64,000 bases of DNA from DATFQE01 sp963738205 (GCA_963738205.1 CAVTVQ010000006.1:868001-932000), one strand, 5' to 3'; shown: positions 1 through 9,212, counted from the first letter of the stretch. Notes: generated from the letters alone by a model not told the origin. Translations and numbers: made by a program.

Positions 1-2
1 AC

Positions 3-995
3 CTAGGAGCCTGCTTCGCGCCGCTTCAGCGCGAGTGCGGCGAGCTCGGAGCCGCGGATCTCGTCCGCGGGCAGCACCGCGACCCGGCAGGGACGAACCG
101 CACGCAGCGTTGCCTTCCGTCTCCCGTCCCCGAGCATGGCGAGCTCCCCGAGCAGCGCGCCGGGGCCGACCTGGGCCACCGTCTCGCCGTCGACCTCCAC
201 GTTGAGCACGCCGTCGAGCAGGAGGAACATGTCCATGCCGAGCTCGCCCTGCTCGACAAGGGTCTCACGCTTCTGCAGCCTGAGCCTGGGCAAGCGCGCA
301 CCGCTGCCGATCGCGACGCGCGTCAGCTCCTCCTCCAGCTGGGACTCGATCGCGCCGGCGAGGTCCGGAGCGTCTTCGGTGTCCCACGGCGTGGGCTGGC
401 CGAACGCCTCCTGGTACCAGCCGTCGAAGTCGCTGAGGCCGGCCCCTGCGACGAGCACGCCGTCGGCGTCATAGACGGCGTGGCGGGGAAACGGGCTGGA
501 GGCCACGAGCCGTCCGTCCACCTCGCCGTCGGCGCGGATCACCAGCTCCACCGTCGTCCACGCGAGCGCCGAGCCGATGTGGAAGTACGGCTTTCCGCGC
601 AGCGCCCGCGGCGCGGGCAGCCCGATCCGGCCGCCGACCGTCTGCGAGAAGCGCACCCAGCCCTCCCCCACCTCGGGGTCGGGCCGGAGGACGGGGAACT
701 CGACGGCCGGAAACGCGACCTGGTCGACGCCGAGCCCGAGACCGACTCCGGGCATGACCCCACGGCCCTCACGGCCGTGCGCGACGACCTCGCCATCCTC
801 CTCGTCGATCCACGCGCACAGCTGGTTCGCTTCCCGGAAAGCGTCGGCCTCGCGCATCTTGTCGACGTCGCCGAGCAGCTCGCCCGGCGGCTCGTCGTAA
901 TGTGCGACCGCGAAGCCGAGCGGCATGTTCGGCAGCGCATCGAGCGCGGCAAAGGGCAGCCACGTGATCGCGGTGACCGACGACTCGATGCGCAC
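3..995 (-). CDS. Cyclic nucleotide-binding domain protein
   Basis: 330-residue protein with GTG start. Roughly the last 95 residues form a cNMP-binding (CAP_ED) domain: the phosphate-cassette motif GELAML is followed a few residues later by R-K-A-T, near residues 280-292. The first ~220 residues form a domain I do not recognise, with many aromatic and proline residues. No helix-turn-helix follows the cNMP domain, so this is not a CRP-type transcription factor as seen. A role in responding to a cyclic nucleotide is inferred from the domain only. Reading is open and free of indels to the stop at the window's left edge. Confidence 0.75.
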   Translation of the reverse strand: MRIESSVTAITWLPFAALDALPNMPLGFAVAHYDEPPGELLGDVDKMREADAFREANQLCAWIDEEDGEVVAHGREGRGVMPGVGLGLGVDQVAFPAVEFPVLRPDPEVGEGWVRFSQTVGGRIGLPAPRALRGKPYFHIGSALAWTTVELVIRADGEVDGRLVASSPFPRHAVYDADGVLVAGAGLSDFDGWYQEAFGQPTPWDTEDAPDLAGAIESQLEEELTRVAIGSGARLPRLRLQKRETLVEQGELGMDMFLLLDGVLNVEVDGETVAQVGPGALLGELAMLGDGRRKATLRAVRPCRVAVLPADEIRGSELAALALKRREAGS

Positions 996-1016
996 GCACC
1001 GAGCCTAACGCGGCCG

Positions 1017-1571
1017 TCAGGCGGAGACGGGCGCGGGCGCCGCTGCGGCGACCAGTGCCCCGACGATCTCGCGGAGGCGCTCGAGCACCTCGTCGTCGGC
1101 GAGGCGCCCGTCATCGTCGAACTTCGTGTGAGCCAGCGGCACCGGGACCTCGCCGGCGAGCGGCCGGGCGCCTGCGCTGGCGAGCACCTTCAGCAGCTCG
1201 GCCTGTGCCCAGACGGCCCCGAACATGCCGGTGCTGGCACCGATCACGGCCACGGTCTTGTTGCGGAGGGGCGCGGTCGCGACCGGGCGCGAGGCCCAGT
1301 CGATCGCGTTCTTCAGCTGCCCCGGGATCGACGAGTTGTACTCGGGGGTTGCGAAGAGGATGGCGTCGGCGCCGGCGATCGCGTCGTAGAGCTTCGCGAC
1401 GGCCGCCGGCACCCCGCCGACTTCGTCGTCCTCGTCAAACGGCGGCACCGCCTTCAGGCCGTCCCACACCTCGAACTCGACGCCGTCTGGCACGAGCTCA
1501 GCCGCTGCACGCAGCAGCTTGGTGTTGTGCGAGTCGGCCCGAAGGCTGCCGGAGATGGCGAGGATCTTCAT
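1017..1571 (-). CDS. NADPH-dependent FMN reductase (flavodoxin-like)
   Basis: 184 residues. The N-terminal ILAISGSLR phosphate-binding loop for FMN (residues 4-11) and the central PEYNSSIPGQLKNAIDW motif (about residues 80-96) are hallmarks of the NADPH-dependent FMN reductase / quinone reductase family, which moves two electrons from NADPH through FMN to quinones or azo compounds in the cytoplasm. It starts 4 bases after the YceI stop, with AAGGGG in the end of the YceI gene as ribosome site, so the two are co-translated. The nearby MarR gene suggests induction by a quinone-like or phenolic compound (inference). Confidence 0.9.
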   Translation of the reverse strand: MKILAISGSLRADSHNTKLLRAAAELVPDGVEFEVWDGLKAVPPFDEDDEVGGVPAAVAKLYDAIAGADAILFATPEYNSSIPGQLKNAIDWASRPVATAPLRNKTVAVIGASTGMFGAVWAQAELLKVLASAGARPLAGEVPVPLAHTKFDDDGRLADDEVLERLREIVGALVAAAAPAPVSA

Positions 1572-1575
1572 CGTG

Positions 1576-2112
1576 CTACCCCTTGACGAACTGGAGCTCG
1601 GCGACGATGCGGACCTCGTCCGCGAGGGCCGGCTCGCCGTTCGGGAGCGGGTTGTTCCAGTTGATGTCGAACCGGGTGCGGTCGACGGTGGCCGTGAGCT
1701 GCAGGCCGATCCGGTCGCTCCCGTACGCGTCCGCCATCGGGCCGCTGACGGTACCCGTCACGTCGACGGGCTGCGTGATGCCCTTGATCGTGAGCTCGCC
1801 GCGCGCGGCGATTTCCGCACGGGCGAGGTCGATGCCCTCGGCGCTGAAGCGGAGCTCCGGGTTCCGCTCGACGTCGAAGAACTCGGGCGACTGCAGATGC
1901 GCGGCCAGGTTCTCGTCCTTGACGTCGACGCTCGCGACGTTGGCGCTGCCCTCCAGGCGCGCCTGCTCGCCGTCGACGCTCAGCTCGGCCGCGAGCTCGC
2001 GGAACGTGCCCCGGAAAGTCCCGGCCATGTAGGCGATCTCGAAACCCACGGTCGAGTGCACCGGATCGAGCTGCCAGACGCCGCTGAGTACTGGGCTTTC
2101 GGTCGTGCTCAT
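1576..2112 (-). CDS. YceI family protein
   Basis: 178 residues from the ATG at 2112, which has AGGAAGG upstream; an in-frame longer start has none. The pattern W-x-L-D-P-V-H-S near the N-terminus, G-T-F-R-G-T-F, and the ending of alternating hydrophobic strands are typical of the YceI lipocalin-like barrel that binds isoprenoid or quinone-type lipids. No signal peptide is seen, so this member is probably cytoplasmic, as usual in actinobacteria. First gene of a two-gene operon with the FMN reductase, divergent from the MarR gene. Confidence 0.9.
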   Translation of the reverse strand: MSTTESPVLSGVWQLDPVHSTVGFEIAYMAGTFRGTFRELAAELSVDGEQARLEGSANVASVDVKDENLAAHLQSPEFFDVERNPELRFSAEGIDLARAEIAARGELTIKGITQPVDVTGTVSGPMADAYGSDRIGLQLTATVDRTRFDINWNNPLPNGEPALADEVRIVAELQFVKG

Positions 2113-2144
2113 GTCTTGCGTCCTTCCTGTTGTCGTGTATGATT

Positions 2145-2158
2145 GTTGAGTACGCAAC
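2145..2158. promoter_or_regulatory. Likely MarR operator between yceI and marR
   Basis: GTTGAGTACGCAAC is an inverted repeat (GTTG/CAAC arms, followed by TA) in the 79-bp divergent intergenic region. It resembles the TAGTTGC..GCAACTA sites of MarR-family repressors that control yceI-type genes. The position suits repression of both genes. No binding data; assignment by pattern and context. Confidence 0.5.
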
Positions 2159-2191
2159 TACCTTATCCAATAACGTTTGAGGTGTCAAGTA

Positions 2192-2689
2192 TTGTCTGAT
2201 CAAACACTAGCTCCCTCGGGTCCCGTCACCGAAAGCGCCCCGTCCGTGCGGGCGTTCGCGCGCATCGTGCGTGCGCAGGTCGTCACAACGCGCCTGCTGA
2301 GCGCGGAGCTCCAGGCGGCCCACGGGCTGACGATCAACGACTACGAGGCGCTCTTGCTGCTCTCCGCCGCCGAGGACCAGCGGATGAAGCGCGTCGACCT
2401 AGCGCGCCGGCTGCTGCTGACGCCGTCCGGCGTCACCCGGCTGCTCGAGGGTCTCGAGCGCGCGGGTCTCGTCGAGCGGGCCGAGTGCGCGTCCGACCTC
2501 CGCATTACGTATGCGCAGCTGACTGCTGCCGGCCGGGAGACACTCGCAGCGGCGTCGTGCGGCCACCGCGCCGCGATCCGGGCCCTGCTCGAAGAGCACT
2601 TGTCGTGCGACGAGATCGAACAGCTCGTCGAGACCCTCGGCAAACTCCCCGACGTCGCCGACGGCGACGACGCCTGCGCTGCCGTCTAG
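2192..2689 (+). CDS. MarR family transcriptional regulator
   Basis: About 165 residues. The winged helix-turn-helix is clear: a helix reading LTINDYEALLLL, then the recognition segment LLLTPSGVTRLLEGLERAGLVER and a wing with the D-x-R of the family (SDLRITYAQLT). I chose the TTG at 2192 because AGGTG lies 7 bases upstream; another TTG at 2177 is in frame. Divergent from yceI and the FMN reductase gene, which it probably represses until a small aromatic ligand binds (family knowledge plus context). Confidence 0.88.
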   Translation: MSDQTLAPSGPVTESAPSVRAFARIVRAQVVTTRLLSAELQAAHGLTINDYEALLLLSAAEDQRMKRVDLARRLLLTPSGVTRLLEGLERAGLVERAECASDLRITYAQLTAAGRETLAAASCGHRAAIRALLEEHLSCDEIEQLVETLGKLPDVADGDDACAAV

Positions 2690-2721
2690 GCGACGGATCA
2701 CCACTTAAGGGGATTCGTTTC

Positions 2722-2769
2722 GCGCCGAACCGGCGCAAGGTTCGCGCAGTTGGACTGACGGCAACTGCG
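2722..2769 (+). promoter_or_regulatory. Structured leader upstream of the subtilase gene
   Basis: Two perfect hairpins in the 106-bp gap: GCGCCG-aac-CGGCGC (2722-2736) and CGCAGTTG/CAACTGCG with a 9-base loop (2745-2769), ending 27 bases before the ATG at 2796. They could end marR transcription or form a leader for the protease mRNA. There is no U-run and no match to riboswitch consensus elements I know. Confidence 0.35.
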
Positions 2770-2795
2770 GCGCGCTCCGGCGCGGGAGGAGACGA

Positions 2796-4286
2796 ATGCG
2801 GAACGGGTTCTCGTGGCGCCTCTTGGTGGCGACTGCGGCTCTCGCCTGCCTCGCGGCGGTTGCCGCGGGCGGCAGCTGGGGCGCCCGCGCGGCGGGCTAC
2901 GACCCGGTAGCCGACAGCAACTCGATGCTGTCAACGACGCTCTACACGGGCGCGCAGGAGTGGTGGAAGGCCGGCTACACCGGCAAGGGGGTCGACGTTG
3001 CCATGATCGACTCGGGGGTTGCGCCCGTTCGTGGTCTCCAGGGGCCGAGCAAGGTCGTCCACGGCCCGGACCTCTCGCTCGAGTCCCAGGCTCCCCACCT
3101 CACGCGGCTCGACACCTTCGGACACGGCACCTTCGTCGCCGGGCTGATCGCCGCCCGTGACGACGCCTACCGCGGCATGGCTCCGGACGCGCGCATCATC
3201 AGCCTCAAGGTCGCGACGGCCGACGGCGGCGCCGACGTCTCGCAGGTGATCGCGGCAATCGACTGGGTCGTCCAGCATGCGCACGACCCCGGTCTGAACA
3301 TCCGTGTGCTGAACCTGTCGTACGGCACCAACTCCCACCAGCCCTACCTCGTCGACCCGCTCGCCTACGCGGCCGAGCAGGCCTGGAAGCAGGGCATCGT
3401 CGTCGTGGCGGCCGCCGGCACGGAGAGCTACCAGCGCGCGAACCACGCGCGCGGCCTCGCCGATCCGGCCTACGACCCCTTCGTCGTCGCGGTCGGCGCC
3501 ACGGACTCGATGGGCACGCTGAAGACGAACGACGACGAGGTCGGCTCGTTCTCCGCGACCGCCTGCAACGGCTGCCGCGCCCCCGATTTCGTGGCTCCCG
3601 GCGCGCACATCCAGGGCCTCCGCGTGCCCAATTCGTGGCTCGACGCGCACCATCCGGAGGCGCGCCTCGGCGACCTCTACTTCCGCGGTTCGGGGACCTC
3701 CCAGGCCGCCGCGATCACATCGGGCGCGGTCGCGCTCGTGCTCCAGAAGTACCCGAGCCTGTCGCCCGACGGCGTCAAGCGGTTCCTCGAGGAGAACACG
3801 GACGAGCTGCGCGGCTTCGACGAGGAGGCGCAGGGCGAGGGCCAGCTCCGGCTCGCGCCGATGCTGCGCAAGACGCCGCCATTCTCGGAGACGCAGCGGT
3901 TCCCGAACGCGCGCGGCGGCGGCTCGCTCGAGCGCGCCCGCGGGCTCGACCACCTGACGCGCGACGGCGTCGTCCTCACCGGCGAACGGGACATCTTCGG
4001 CCGGCGGTTCGACTCTCGAGCCCATGCCGCGGCCGAGGCCGCCGGCAGCTCCTGGTCGGGCGGCATCTGGAACGGCAGCTCGTGGTCGGGGAGCTCCTGG
4101 AGCGGCAGTTCCTGGAGCGGTAGCTCGTGGTCGGGTAGCTCGTGGTCGGGCAGCTCGTGGAGTGGGAGCTCCTGGTCCGGCAGCTCGTGGTCGGGCAGCT
4201 CCTGGAGCGGCAGCTCCTGGTCTGGCAGCTCCTGGAGCGGTAGCTCGTGGAGCGGCAGTTCCTGGTCCTCGGCCGCCTGGGGCTGA
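2796..4286 (+). CDS. Secreted S8 (subtilisin-like) serine peptidase with SGSSW repeat tail
   Basis: 496 residues, good ribosome site (GGAGGAG). An N-terminal signal peptide (residues 1-32, ending ARAA) is followed by a subtilase domain with Asp72 (IDSG), His110 (GHGTFVAG) and Ser302 (GTSQAAA). The oxyanion-hole Asn expected in A-A-G-N is Thr209 (codon 3420-3422, ACG), and the usual GTSMA is GTSQA, so activity may be altered. From about residue 416 the tail is a low-complexity array: 12 consecutive SGSSW pentapeptides bracketed by NGSSW and SSAAW. Codons vary between copies, so the repeat is kept at the protein level, perhaps for wall or surface attachment (inference). The next gene starts 8 bases downstream. 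Confidence 0.9.
   Translation: MRNGFSWRLLVATAALACLAAVAAGGSWGARAAGYDPVADSNSMLSTTLYTGAQEWWKAGYTGKGVDVAMIDSGVAPVRGLQGPSKVVHGPDLSLESQAPHLTRLDTFGHGTFVAGLIAARDDAYRGMAPDARIISLKVATADGGADVSQVIAAIDWVVQHAHDPGLNIRVLNLSYGTNSHQPYLVDPLAYAAEQAWKQGIVVVAAAGTESYQRANHARGLADPAYDPFVVAVGATDSMGTLKTNDDEVGSFSATACNGCRAPDFVAPGAHIQGLRVPNSWLDAHHPEARLGDLYFRGSGTSQAAAITSGAVALVLQKYPSLSPDGVKRFLEENTDELRGFDEEAQGEGQLRLAPMLRKTPPFSETQRFPNARGGGSLERARGLDHLTRDGVVLTGERDIFGRRFDSRAHAAAEAAGSSWSGGIWNGSSWSGSSWSGSSWSGSSWSGSSWSGSSWSGSSWSGSSWSGSSWSGSSWSGSSWSGSSWSGSSWSSAAWG
4076..4276 (+). repeat. 15-bp tandem repeat coding SGSSW
   Basis: Fourteen contiguous 15-bp units: NGSSW, twelve SGSSW and SSAAW. Serine is coded by tcg, agc, agt, tcc and tct in different copies, which argues for an old array under protein-level selection rather than recent slippage. 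Confidence 0.9.
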
Positions 4287-4293
4287 GAGCCCA

Positions 4294-6837
4294 GTGTCGG
4301 CGCTGCGCGGCCTGAGCGCGCGAACGGACGGCCCCATCCGCGTCGGCGCGTTGGGCGTCCTCGTGGCGGGCGTCGCCGCCGCCATCTTCGCGTTCGCCCT
4401 CGCCGGGCTCCCAGCACCCAGCCCCGTCGGCGTTCCCTGGTGGGCGCTCGTGCTGGTGTTCCTCGTCGCGGAGGCGCGCGTGGTGCACCTGCACTTCCGC
4501 AGCGAGGCGCACAGCCTCTCGCTCAGCGAGGCCGGGCTCGTCTTCGGCCTCTTCTTCGCCTCGCCGTTGGGCCTGCTCACCGCTCAGCTAGCGGGCGCTT
4601 CTCTGGCGCTCCTGGCCTTCCGCCGCCAGCGCCCGCTCAAGGTTGCGTTCAACCTCGCCCAGTTCTCGCTCAGCTCGTGCGTGGCCCTGCTGATCTTCCG
4701 GCCGCTCGTCGAGATCGCCGGCGCGAGCGGGCCTGTCTCGTGGCTGGCGGCGCTCGCCGCCGCCGGCGCCGCCTGCGTCACCGGGGTCAGCCTCGTCGGC
4801 GTGGCAATCGCGCTCTCCGAGGGAACGAAGACGCTCCGCGAGCTCCCGAGGATGCTGGCAATCGCGCTCATCGGCGCGCTCGCGACCGCGAGCCTCGCGG
4901 TGGCGGCCGCGGAGCTGGTGCAGCGGGACGCCTGGGCCGTCACGCTCCTGCTCGTCCCAGCCCTGGGCTGCGCGCTCGCGCTGCGCGCGTACGCGGGGCA
5001 GCGACGAAGGCACGCGCACGTCGAGTTCCTCTACCAGTCGATGCGTGCGATGCAGAGCGCGCCCGAGTTCCCATCGGCGGTGCGCGAGCTGCTCAAGGCC
5101 GCGCGCGCGATGCTCGCCGCCGAGTTCGCCGAGATCGTCTTCCTGCCCTCCACGCAAGCGCGAGCCCGCGGTGCGCAGCACGATCAGCCCCACCGACGAG
5201 CGTCTGCTCGAAGGAACCGACCTCAGCGCGCTCGAGACGGTCGCCGCGCGGATCGCCTCGGCCGAGCCGGACGCGATCCTGCTGGCCCGCGGCCGGGAGC
5301 GCCACGAGCTCGACGACTACCTCCGGGAGCGCGGCCTCCCCGACGCGATGCTGACCGTGCTGCGTGCCGAGGATCGCGTCGTCGGCGTACTGCTCGTCGG
5401 GCAGCGGGCCGGTGAGGTGTCGACCTTCAACGCCGACGATCGCAAGCTCTTCGAGACGTTCGCCAGCCACGCGGGCGTCCTGCTCGAGAACGACCGGGTC
5501 AAGGAGCAGCTGCGCTACCAGGCCTACCACGACGCGCTGACCGGCCTGCCGAACCGGCTGCTGTTCGCCGAGCAGGTGCGCCAGGCGATCACCACTCGGC
5601 CGCGCCCGGCCGAAGCGCCATCCGTGCTGTTCCTCGACCTCGACGACTTCAAGACGATCAACGACAGCCTCGGCCACGGCGCCGGCGACGGCCTGCTCGT
5701 CGCGGTCGCCGAGCGGCTCCGCTCCTCGGTGCGGCCGGGCGACACGGTGGCGCGGCTCGGCGGCGACGAGTTCGCCGTGCTGCTCGACCAGACCGGGCAT
5801 CGACGACGCCGAGAAGGCGGCCGAACGGCTCGTCGAGGCGCTGCGCGCGCCGTTCGTCCTCCACGGCCACGAGATGTCGATCCACGCCAGCATCGGCATC
5901 GCCGGGCACTACGGCTCCGGGCACGGCCGACGAGCTGCTCGCGCAACGCGGACGTGGCGATGTACAGCGCCAAGGACAACGGCAAGCGCGGCTACGCCGT
6001 CTACGAGCCCGAGATGCACGCGCGCGTGCGCCGGCGCCAGGAGCTGATCGCCTCCGTCGAGCGCGCCGTCGAGCGCTCCGAGATCACCGTCCACTACCAG
6101 CCGATCGTGTCGCTCGAGACCGGGCGAGACCGTGGCGCTCGAGGCGCTCGCCCGCTGGCAGCATCCGCGAGCGGGGGCTCGTTCCGCCGAGCAGCTTCAT
6201 CCCGATCGCCGAGGAGACCGGCCTGATGGTGCCGATCGGCCGCACGGTTCTGCGCCAGGCCTGCGAGGACATCGCCCTCTGGCAGAGGACGTCCGCGGCG
6301 CACGCGCACCTGGCGGTCACGGTCAACCTCTCGCCGAGCGAGCTGCAGAACCCGAAGGTGGCCGACGAGGTCGAGGCGATCCTGGCCAGGACGAGGATCG
6401 AGCCGCAGCTCGCTCACGCTCGAGATCACCGAGAGCGGCGCCATGCGCGACCAGCGAGCCGACTGTCGAGACCCTCCACGTGCTCCGCCGGCTCGGCGTG
6501 CGCCTCGCGCTCGACGACTTCGGCACCGGCTACTCGTCGCTCAGCCACCTGCGCCAGTTCCCGATCGACATCCTCAAGATCGCGAAGCCGTTCGTGGACG
6601 ACCTCGGAACCGAGACGTCCGACTCGACGCTTCCTCGAGGCGATCCTCGGCCTCGCGCGCGCGCTCGACCTGACCGTCGTCGTCGAGGGCATCGAGACCG
6701 CCGACCAGGCGGCAACCCTGCACCGCCTCGGCTGCGGCCTCGGCCAGGGCTACCACTTCGCCCGGCCGCTCGACCGCGCCGCGGCGGCCACGCACCTCGC
6801 GGACGCCGCCCCGGGTCGCCGCCTGACCGCCGCCTGA
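4294..6837 (+). CDS. Membrane GGDEF-EAL (c-di-GMP cyclase/phosphodiesterase) protein, split by indels
   Basis: GTG start 8 bases after the protease stop. The corrected product is about 844 residues: seven or eight N-terminal membrane helices, a GAF-like region (about 5030-5490), a GGDEF domain with intact GGDEF at about 5761-5775, and an EAL domain with LEALARW (about 6130-6155), DDFGTGYSSL and a late VVVEGIE motif. Both active-site signatures are present, so it may both make and break c-di-GMP. As read it is broken by nine +1 shifts, near 5155, 5795, 5925, 5943, 6122, 6167, 6415, 6452 and 6630; removing one base at each restores a continuous family match. It is likely co-transcribed with the protease. 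Confidence 0.82.
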
Positions 6838-6918
6838 CCGCCGCCTGACGCCGCCTAGGGCCTCTTGCGACTCGATCCGATCGCCGCGCTTCGCTACGAG
6901 CAGCCAGAATCGCCGTGC

Positions 6919-7644
6919 GTGTTCGACCACGTCGACATCCGGGTCACCGACCGTCCCGCGTCGGAGCGCTTCTACGAGACCGTGCTCGCCAGCCTCGGCA
7001 TCGGGCGGACGTACGCGGACGAGCACTACGCCGAGTGGAACGACTTCTCGCTCGTGCAGGGCGCGTACGAAGGGCTGTTGACGAGGCGTCTGCACATCGC
7101 GTTCGTCGCACCGTCACGGGCGCAGGTCGACGAGTTCTGGCGTGTCGGCACGGAGGCGGGCTACCGCGACGACGGCGAGCCGGGCCCGCGGCCGCAATAC
7201 CGCGACGACTACTACGGCTCATTCCTGCTCGATCCCGATGGCAACAGCGTCGAAGCCGTCCATCACGACGCGATGCGGGGCGGGGGCATCGATCACCTCT
7301 GGTTGCGCACCGCGGACGTGGCCGCCGCGAAGCGCTTCTACGAGACGATCGCCCCGTTCGCGGGCCTCCGACTGAAGCGCGACACGCCGGACCGCATCCA
7401 GTTCGTCGGCGACGCCGGCTCGTTCTCCTTCGTGACCGGCGAGCCGACCGAGCACGTCCACATCGCCTTCCCGGCGAGCGAGAACCAGACCGTGGACGAA
7501 TTCCACCGCGAGGCGGTCGAAGCCGGCTACCGCGACAACGGCGCGCCCGGTGAGCGCCCCGTCTACCACGAGGGCTACTACGGCGCGTTCGTCCTCGATC
7601 CCGACGGCCACAACATCGAGGTCGTGAACCACAACCGCGGATAG
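6919..7644 (+). CDS. Tandem VOC (glyoxalase/bleomycin-resistance) domain protein
   Basis: Two vicinal-oxygen-chelate modules in one chain. Each begins with a D-H-(V/L)-x-(I/L)-R strand followed by A-x-x-R-F-Y-E-T, and ends with YYG-x-F-(L/V)-LDPDG-(N/H)-x-(V/I)-E. The first half starts FDHVDIRV and the second IDHLWLRT. The GTG at 6919 gives the usual VOC N-terminus; a TTG at 6865 is in frame and would add 18 residues. Substrate unknown; VOC proteins are metal-dependent isomerases, dioxygenases or antibiotic binders. Confidence 0.8.
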   Translation: MFDHVDIRVTDRPASERFYETVLASLGIGRTYADEHYAEWNDFSLVQGAYEGLLTRRLHIAFVAPSRAQVDEFWRVGTEAGYRDDGEPGPRPQYRDDYYGSFLLDPDGNSVEAVHHDAMRGGGIDHLWLRTADVAAAKRFYETIAPFAGLRLKRDTPDRIQFVGDAGSFSFVTGEPTEHVHIAFPASENQTVDEFHREAVEAGYRDNGAPGERPVYHEGYYGAFVLDPDGHNIEVVNHNRG

Positions 7645-7656
7645 TCGGGGCCTGCC

Positions 7657-8404
7657 CTACGTGTTCTTGGTGAGTTCGCGTCCGGTAGACGTGCGTCTCC
7701 CACACCCGCCGGTAACGGCCGGGCGCGAGCAGCGACTTGACCTCGTCGAGCAGCGGCAGCCGTTCCTCGTCGGGAAGGTCGGCGATCCAGCCCATCGACG
7801 CGAAGAACGCCAGCACTCCGTCCTGGTCGAGGGTCTGGGGATTCGACAACCGCCTCTCGTGCAGCTCCTCGAACGGCGACTCCGCCAGGGCGCGGCGCCA
7901 CTCGCCCGACGCGTAGCGCGTCGTGTTGAGGTCGAGCGGGTCGACTCCGCAGTCGTTCCTGTCTGGGCCACGCTCGCTCAGGAGCCGCTCCACTGCGGCA
8001 ATCGAGGGCTTCGTCGGCCCAGCTGGGAGGTTCCACATCACGACGAGCGCGCCCTGCGGACGCAGCACGCGGGCGATCTCGGCGAGCCCCGCGCCGGCGT
8101 GGAACCAATGGAAGGCCTCGGCGGCGAACACGGCATCGATCGAGGCGTCGGCGAGCGGGATCTGCTCAGCGCTCGCGGCAAGCACCTCGGCTTCGGGGCA
8201 CAGCTGCACGAGCAGGCGGCGCATTCCGGCAGCGGGCTCCACAGCGATCACACGGTCGAACGAGGTTACGAGCAGACGGGTGAGCTTGCCCGTGCCCGCG
8301 CCGAGCTCGAGCACTGTCGACGGCGGTGGCAGGCCCGGAACGTCGAGGACTCCCGGCGGCCAGCCCGGCCGGCCCTGCTCGTAGTCCTCGGGCCAGCGGT
8401 CCAA
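7657..8404 (-). CDS. Class I SAM-dependent methyltransferase (one indel near C-terminus)
   Basis: About 248 residues. Motif I VLELGAGTGKLTRLL, motif II VIAVEPAAGMR, then F-A-A-E-A-F-H-W-F and LRPQGALVVMWN are typical of class I methyltransferases (Methyltransf_11 type). An extra A near 7675 moves the last codons out of frame; without it the protein ends RTRLTKNT with TAG at 7657-7659. I placed the start at the TTG at 8404 (DRWPEDYEQGRPGWP, a common N-terminus of the family); the open frame runs far upstream without support. Convergent with the VOC gene, 12 bases apart. Substrate unknown. Confidence 0.75.
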
Positions 8405-8540
8405 GCTGCCGGCGGGAAGCGCCCAGCTGACAGAGGGCTTGTCGCGCGACAGAGGCCGAAGCCTATGCGGCAGAACGCGCGCGGCCGGTAGAGACAGGCT
8501 CGCGGACTTGCCCGGCGCCGCCGTGCGTACTGTCTGCGCG

Positions 8541-9212
8541 ATGGTGAGGCACACGCTCGTTGCCGCGGTAGCCGTGCTGGCCGTCGCGGCTTGCTCGGGC
8601 GAAACCACTACAGAGCGGTCGCCGAACACTGCACCCTCTACGGCGCTGAAGGCGCAGGCGGAGCCTGTACGCGCGGTGAAGACCGGGACCGCCGCGCGCC
8701 TCGTTCCGCTTACGCTGGAAAAGGTGTCCCACTGTCGGCGATCGGCGCGGCTCCGCAACATCTGTCCAGTGCTCGTCCCGCGCGTCCGCGCTCCGTACCT
8801 CTCGCACCTTTCCGACGGCGGACCATTTGCGCTCTTCGACTTGGAGCGTGGTCTTCCCGGCCACGCGCCGCCTCGTGGCGCGCACATCACCGTTGGCGTT
8901 GGCGACGTCGAGAGGATCGACCCGTTCGAGCACCCGGACTCCACCGACGAGGCCGTGGCTTTGGCCGATCACGTGCTTGTCGATGAACGGCGGGAGGCGC
9001 TCAGTTTCGGGCGCGTGAGGTGGGGTGCCCGTGAAGGTGTGCTGTTCCTCGCTCCACCCTTCCTTCATGGCGGCCAGCTCGGTGATCATCTCGTTTTCGA
9101 ATGGGCCGAGGGCGACGAACGCTTCCTCTACTCGTTGCACGCCTGGAAGCCGCTCGCTGACACAGCAGCGACGCTGAAGAGGATGGTCGAGGCAGCGGCG
9201 AAGTCGAGTTAA
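8541..9212 (+). CDS. Putative lipoprotein, uncharacterised
   Basis: 223 residues from ATG 8541. The signal peptide ends in a lipobox (V-A-A-C), so the product is probably lipid-anchored outside the membrane. The mature part has two further Cys (about residues 66 and 75) and no domain I recognise. An open frame extends upstream to 8439 but lacks a signal peptide. Its stop overlaps the stop of the converging VOC gene by 3-4 bases (TTAA). Confidence 0.7.
   Translation: MVRHTLVAAVAVLAVAACSGETTTERSPNTAPSTALKAQAEPVRAVKTGTAARLVPLTLEKVSHCRRSARLRNICPVLVPRVRAPYLSHLSDGGPFALFDLERGLPGHAPPRGAHITVGVGDVERIDPFEHPDSTDEAVALADHVLVDERREALSFGRVRWGAREGVLFLAPPFLHGGQLGDHLVFEWAEGDERFLYSLHAWKPLADTAATLKRMVEAAAKSS

Noticed and set aside
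2722..2769. c-di-GMP (GEMM) riboswitch before the protease
   Set aside because: Stems are present but the conserved GEMM loop sequences are not.
4076..4276. CRISPR-like or VNTR repeat
   Set aside because: Units are 15 bp, in frame, without spacers, and vary at synonymous positions.
2931..4580. 549-residue frame antisense to the protease
   Set aside because: Antisense of the SGSSW repeats gives an Ala/Pro/Gly array without homology; clear shadow.
4294..6837. GGDEF-EAL gene as a true pseudogene or as programmed frameshifting
   Set aside because: Nine shifts, no slippery sequence in common, all domains otherwise perfect; consensus error is simpler.
6944..8944. 666-residue frame containing the methyltransferase
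   Set aside because: Only about 7660-8404 is methyltransferase; the rest is shadow of the VOC and lipoprotein genes.
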